This document shows positions 61,618-64,000 of a stretch of DNA of 64,000 bases, piece after piece. The DNA comes from Ottowia thiooxydans DSM 14619 (GTDB taxonomy: Bacteria; Pseudomonadota; Gammaproteobacteria; Burkholderiales; Burkholderiaceae_C). Position 1 is the first letter of the stretch. Each line of letters opens with the position of its first letter. The stretch covers positions 125,238 to 189,237 of the forward strand of contig NZ_AUGX01000001.1 of the NCBI RefSeq assembly GCF_000422885.1. Reading direction: 5' to 3'. The translations under genes were made by a program, and so were the position numbers. The notes under the pieces were generated by a model. It was not told where the DNA came from and ran no database searches. It saw nothing but the letters and a program-made list of their open reading frames with translations.

Positions 61618-62145
61618 TTATGTGGTCATGGCTCTTTGATTCCACGGCATCTTCATGAGCAAGCGGGCCAGCCCGCAGAAGCCAGAGACTCCCGCAAACA
61701 CCAGCCCCGCCCCGACGAAACCCGAGAGGGCATGGAACCAGGGCGACACCGTGGCCCCAAGTACTGCACCGACCATGATCAACGAACCCGCCGCAATCTG
61801 GACCTGTCGCTGCAGCTCCAGAGGTTGCGACACATCCGCCACCACTGGCAGCCCCGCCTTCTTCCAGGCATCCAGTCCGCCTTCGAGCACATAGGCATCG
61901 CACGCTGTGCACGATCCCAGCGCCTGCGCATTCACCTGTGTCCGGTTGCCCGAGCGGCAGTGGAAGATGACCGCCGAAGCGCCTTCAAGGGGCAAGGTGC
62001 CGTTCTTCAGGCGCTCCATCGGCACATGGTGCGCCAGCGCGATGCGTTCGCGGGCATGCTCATCCGAGGCGCGGATGTCGACCAGGATCGCACCCTGGTT
62101 CATGCGGTCGCGAGCGTCTTGGGGAGAAATGGATTTCAAAGACAT
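61618..62145 (-). CDS. Membrane rhodanese (YgaP-like)
   Basis: This 175-residue protein combines a rhodanese domain (residues about 5-105) with a C-terminal two-helix DUF2892-like hairpin, as in YgaP. The active loop is IFHCRSGNRTQ with the sulfur-accepting Cys63, the same number as in E. coli YgaP from memory. It should move sulfane sulfur at the inner membrane. The ATG at 62145 gives MSLKSISPQDAR, the family start. The gene is followed closely by the DUF2892 gene and preceded by an ArsR regulator on the same strand. Confidence 0.9.
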   Translation of the reverse strand: MSLKSISPQDARDRMNQGAILVDIRASDEHARERIALAHHVPMERLKNGTLPLEGASAVIFHCRSGNRTQVNAQALGSCTACDAYVLEGGLDAWKKAGLPVVADVSQPLELQRQVQIAAGSLIMVGAVLGATVSPWFHALSGFVGAGLVFAGVSGFCGLARLLMKMPWNQRAMTT

Positions 62146-62167
62146 GGGTGTTGCTTTCTGGCTGAGG

Positions 62168-62479
62168 TTATGGGCAGAAGATGTTCTTGAGCGTGGCGAT
62201 GAGCTTGGCCACATCCGGGTTTTCGATGCGGTAGTGGAGGGTTTGCGACTCGCGCCGGAAGGTCACCAGCCCTTCGCCGCGCATCTTGGCCAAGTGCTGC
62301 GACAAGGCGGACGGGCTCAGTGCCACCTTCTCGTGCAGCGCGCCCACCGTCATCTCCCCGTGTTCGATCAGCAGACAGAGCACGAGCAAACGGTTTTCAT
62401 TGCCGACGGCGCGCAGCATGGCTGCAGCCTTGGCTGCGCCGTCTTGGAGGAACTGCTGGTCTTTCTTGCTCAGTGCCAT
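62168..62479 (-). CDS. ArsR-family regulator with two-cysteine persulfide-sensor pattern
   Basis: This 103-residue ArsR protein has the HTH at about residues 50-70 (ALHEKVALSPSALSQHLAKM). It has Cys35 (LLVLCLLIEH) and Cys102 at the C-terminal end (NIFCP). Two cysteines at these places form the tetrasulfide switch in BigR/SqrR regulators. It does not show the metal-binding ELCVCDL motif of arsenic sensors. It heads the rhodanese/DUF2892 operon and is divergent from the truncated MBL gene. Confidence 0.87.
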   Translation of the reverse strand: MALSKKDQQFLQDGAAKAAAMLRAVGNENRLLVLCLLIEHGEMTVGALHEKVALSPSALSQHLAKMRGEGLVTFRRESQTLHYRIENPDVAKLIATLKNIFCP

Positions 62480-62507
62480 GGCTAGTAGTATTTAATGAAA
62501 AGCTAAT

Positions 62508-62521
62508 TTAGCATAAGCTAA
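62508..62521. promoter_or_regulatory. Operator-like palindrome in the ArsR/MBL divergent region
   Basis: TTAGC-ATAA-GCTAA is a perfect inverted repeat in an AT-rich spacer. A further partial copy (AGCTAATTTAGC, 62501-62512) overlaps it. Size and AT-richness match ArsR/BigR-type sites, which would control both divergent genes. Confidence 0.6.
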
Positions 62522-62557
62522 TAAACGTTCAAACAACATCCGACAAAAAGGCGCGCC

Positions 62558-62850
62558 ATGCATTCTTCCGCCCAGACTCAGGCCTTCTTCGATGAGGCCA
62601 CCAACACGGTGACGTATCTGGTGTCCGATCCCGCGACGCGGCAAGCCGCCGTGATCGACCCGGTGCTCGACTACGACCACCGCAGCGGAAAGGCCTCGAC
62701 CCGTTCGGCCGACCGGGTTCTGGCAACCGCGCGCGAGCAGGATCTGGCGATTGCGTGGATACTGGAAACCCATGCCCATGCGGATCATCTGAGCGCCGCG
62801 CCGTACCTGAAGCAGCGCACCGGCGCGCAGGTCGCCGTGACGGCCGCCAC
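62558..62850 (+). pseudogene. Truncated MBL-fold persulfide dioxygenase-like gene
   Basis: The first about 95 residues match MBL proteins of the Blh/ETHE1 type, including the zinc motif ETHAHADHLSAAPYLKQR (HxHxDH). After 'RTGAQVA' the frame continues only by chance to 63124 over the antisense strand of a SulP gene. About two thirds of the gene, including later metal ligands, is gone. It cannot make a working enzyme. The junction lies somewhere between about 62830 and 62865. Confidence 0.85.
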
Positions 62851-63591
62851 CGGTCCCGCCTTGGAGAGTGCGTCGGCCATGCTTGACCCGACGCCCTGTC
62901 GACGCAGCCAGGGCTTGAGCCTGCTAGGCGACCACCACAGAAAAACCAGTGCCACCAGTCCGAGCAGCAACGTGGGGACATGGGTATGGGGCAGGCTGCG
63001 CCACAACGCGGGTAGCAATTCGGGCAGAGTGTCGCCCGAGGCTGTAACGCCTAGCACATGCTTGGCCTGGCCGAAGGCGATCAGCACGCCGGACGCCGAT
63101 ATGAAGCCGGAAATGACTGGGTGACTCAGGTAATTCGCCAGGAGTCCCAGTCGCAGCACACCCATCGCGGTCAGCATCAGACCCGAAAGCAAGGCCAGAA
63201 CCAATGCCACCTCCCAAGACGCTGCCGAACCTGCGGCAGCCACCTGGCCGATGGCTGCCCCCGTCATCAGTGATGTCACTGCGGCTGGCCCGATCGCCAG
63301 CGTTCGGCTACTACCGAAGAGCGCGTAGGCGAGCAGGGGCAGCATGCTGGCATACAGCCCCTCCTGAGGTGGCAGGTCGGCCAGCAGGGCGTAGGCCAGA
63401 CTTTGGGGAATCAGCATCAGCATCAGCATCAGCATCAGCATCAGCATCAGCATCAGCGTGACGATGCCGGCTGCCAACAGATCGCCTGAGAACTGGCTCC
63501 GGTCATAGCTGCTTGCCCACGACAGGATCGGGAGCCAGCGCCCGATTGAGAAGAATGGTTTTCTGGTGTTTCGCTGATCGTTGAGTCCCAT
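62850..63591 (-). pseudogene. Truncated SulP-family anion transporter gene
   Basis: The N-terminal part of a SulP transporter is present: 'LIPQSLAYALLADLPPQEGLYASM' after the first helix, 'GSSRTLAIGPAAVTSLMTGA', 'LSHPVISGFISASGVLIAFG' and 'WWSPSRLKPWLRRQGVG'. It ends after 'KAGPVAAV' where it meets the MBL fragment, so roughly half the membrane domain and the whole STAS domain are lost. The first helix carries seven Leu-Met pairs from a DNA repeat. The ATG at 63591 is the likely start; a TTG lies 18 bases upstream. It is divergent from the ArsR gene at 63662. Confidence 0.85.
63415..63456. repeat. Tandem hexanucleotide repeat (CATCAG)x7
   Basis: Seven perfect CATCAG units follow one another, flanked by AATCAG on one side. 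They encode Leu-Met on the SulP (minus) strand. Expansion in multiples of six keeps the frame. Confidence 0.95.
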
Positions 63592-63661
63592 GCGTTGGCC
63601 CGATTTCAATATCTATATTTATAGTTTATACTTTTATATATCAATTGAATCAGCAACTCAC
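63592..63661. promoter_or_regulatory. AT-rich divergent promoter, SulP / ArsR
   Basis: This 70-base spacer contains long AT stretches (ATATCTATATTTATAG and TTTATACTTTTATATATC), far below the local GC content, as expected for BigR-type promoters and operators. Exact boxes were not assigned. Confidence 0.5.
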
Positions 63662-63985
63662 ATGACGAGCAAGAAAAGCCATCTACAGACACCGGAACAG
63701 CTTCGCGAGCATGCGGGTAAGGCCTGCGCGTTGTTGAAGACGCTCGCCAATGAGGATCGGTTGTTGCTGCTATGCCAGATCGCGTCCGAGCGCCTCAACG
63801 TGGGCGAACTTGAAGCGATCACCGGCATTCGCCAGCCCACCTTGTCGCAGCAACTGGCCGTGCTGCGGCAGGAAAACTTGGTCGATACCGAGAAGGAGGG
63901 GAAGTTCGTTTATTACCGGCTGGCCAATGACAACGTCATGCGTGTCATGCGCACGCTCTGGGACATTTACTGCGCTCCGAAGTGA
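63662..63985 (+). CDS. Second ArsR-family regulator (BigR/SqrR-like)
   Basis: This 107-residue ArsR protein has the HTH ELEAITGIRQPTLSQQLAVL (about 53-72) and the two-cysteine sensor pattern: Cys38 (LLLLCQIASER) and Cys104 (DIYCAPK). A third Cys22 is present. The ATG at 63662 gives the usual BigR-like N-terminus; the frame is open upstream through the AT-rich promoter, which is unlikely to be coding. It probably controls the divergent SulP gene and whatever gene starts after 64000. GAAAGGG just before the window end could be that gene's ribosome binding site. Confidence 0.87.
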   Translation: MTSKKSHLQTPEQLREHAGKACALLKTLANEDRLLLLCQIASERLNVGELEAITGIRQPTLSQQLAVLRQENLVDTEKEGKFVYYRLANDNVMRVMRTLWDIYCAPK

Positions 63986-64000
63986 AAGGGCTGAAACCAT

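Larger units (their letters stand above)
35736..64000. mobile_element. Tn4371-like integrative conjugative element (one end, runs past window)
   Basis: From just past xthA the content changes to conjugation and accessory genes. The order LysR - eexN - traG - copG-like - trbBCDEJLFGI - DUF2274 - alpA-like is that of Tn4371-family ICEs. The inner end is set by the first element gene at 35878 and by the repeats at 35789. The exact att site is not defined, because the partner end is outside the window. Integrase, relaxase, parA/repA and traF are not here and should lie beyond 64000. The element also carries sulfur genes and a nested Tn3-family transposon. Confidence 0.75.

Noticed and set aside
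62558..63124. Full 188-residue MBL-like protein
   Set aside because: Only the first about 95 residues match the family. The rest is antisense to a recognisable SulP gene.
63415..63456. CRISPR array
   Set aside because: The repeats are six bases long with no spacers. It is a simple tandem repeat inside a coding frame.

Overview
The window looks like Burkholderiales chromosome, probably Comamonadaceae-like. The basis is high GC, two orphan Bug-type binding proteins, dense catabolic operons and a REP-type palindrome sharing the sequence CGTTCGGGCTGAGC. A conjugative element abuts it at about position 35740 and fills the rest. No rRNA, tRNA or CRISPR array was found.

Chromosomal part (1-35735). 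Positions 1-10914 hold the end of an MlrC-like gene, a cysteine-dioxygenase-like cupin, a polar amino acid ABC importer, a complete heterotetrameric sarcosine-oxidase-type operon (soxB-soxD-soxA-soxG) and a fumarylacetoacetase-family hydrolase. The likely job is uptake and oxidation of an N-methyl or secondary amino acid. Positions 11295-20393 hold a branched-chain-type (Liv) importer followed by a PRISE-type enone reductase, a zinc alcohol dehydrogenase, an Old Yellow Enzyme and an amidohydrolase, which suggests breakdown of an unsaturated, probably cyclic, carbonyl compound. Positions 20658-32450, mostly minus strand, hold two aldehyde dehydrogenases, two Bug proteins, a class III CoA-transferase, a CitE/HpcH-type lyase, an acyl-CoA dehydrogenase, an acetyl-CoA hydrolase/transferase-family protein and an MmgE/PrpD protein. 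A divergent LysR regulator lies beside them. This reads as an organic-acid-to-CoA pathway. A LuxR regulator and xthA follow.

Conjugative element (about 35740 to beyond 64000). A minus-strand, translationally coupled block runs traG - copG-like - trbB-C-D-E-J-L-F-G-I - DUF2274 - alpA-like, with eexN and a LysR gene (traR-like) upstream. This is the order of Tn4371-family integrative conjugative elements. Integrase, relaxase and replication genes are not in the window. The end next to xthA carries a two-gene HTH/nucleotidyltransferase module with a perfect palindromic operator, resembling a toxin-antitoxin pair.

Nested transposon (50370-59854). A Tn3-family (Tn21-like) transposon with 38-bp inverted repeats sits inside the last codons of eexN. 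Removing it restores the eexN reading frame. Its cargo is a TetR repressor with a 28-bp palindrome, a membrane fusion protein, an FtsX/DevC-type permease, an ATPase, a class II c-type cytochrome and a NodT-type outer membrane factor. The result is a tripartite ABC exporter operon with a haem protein built in.

Sulfur cargo (61376-64000). This holds a DUF2892 protein, a YgaP-like rhodanese and two ArsR regulators, each with the two-cysteine spacing of persulfide sensors. Between them are a persulfide-dioxygenase-type MBL gene and a SulP gene, both truncated and fused tail to tail by a deletion. The SulP remnant also carries an expanded CATCAG repeat in its first membrane helix.
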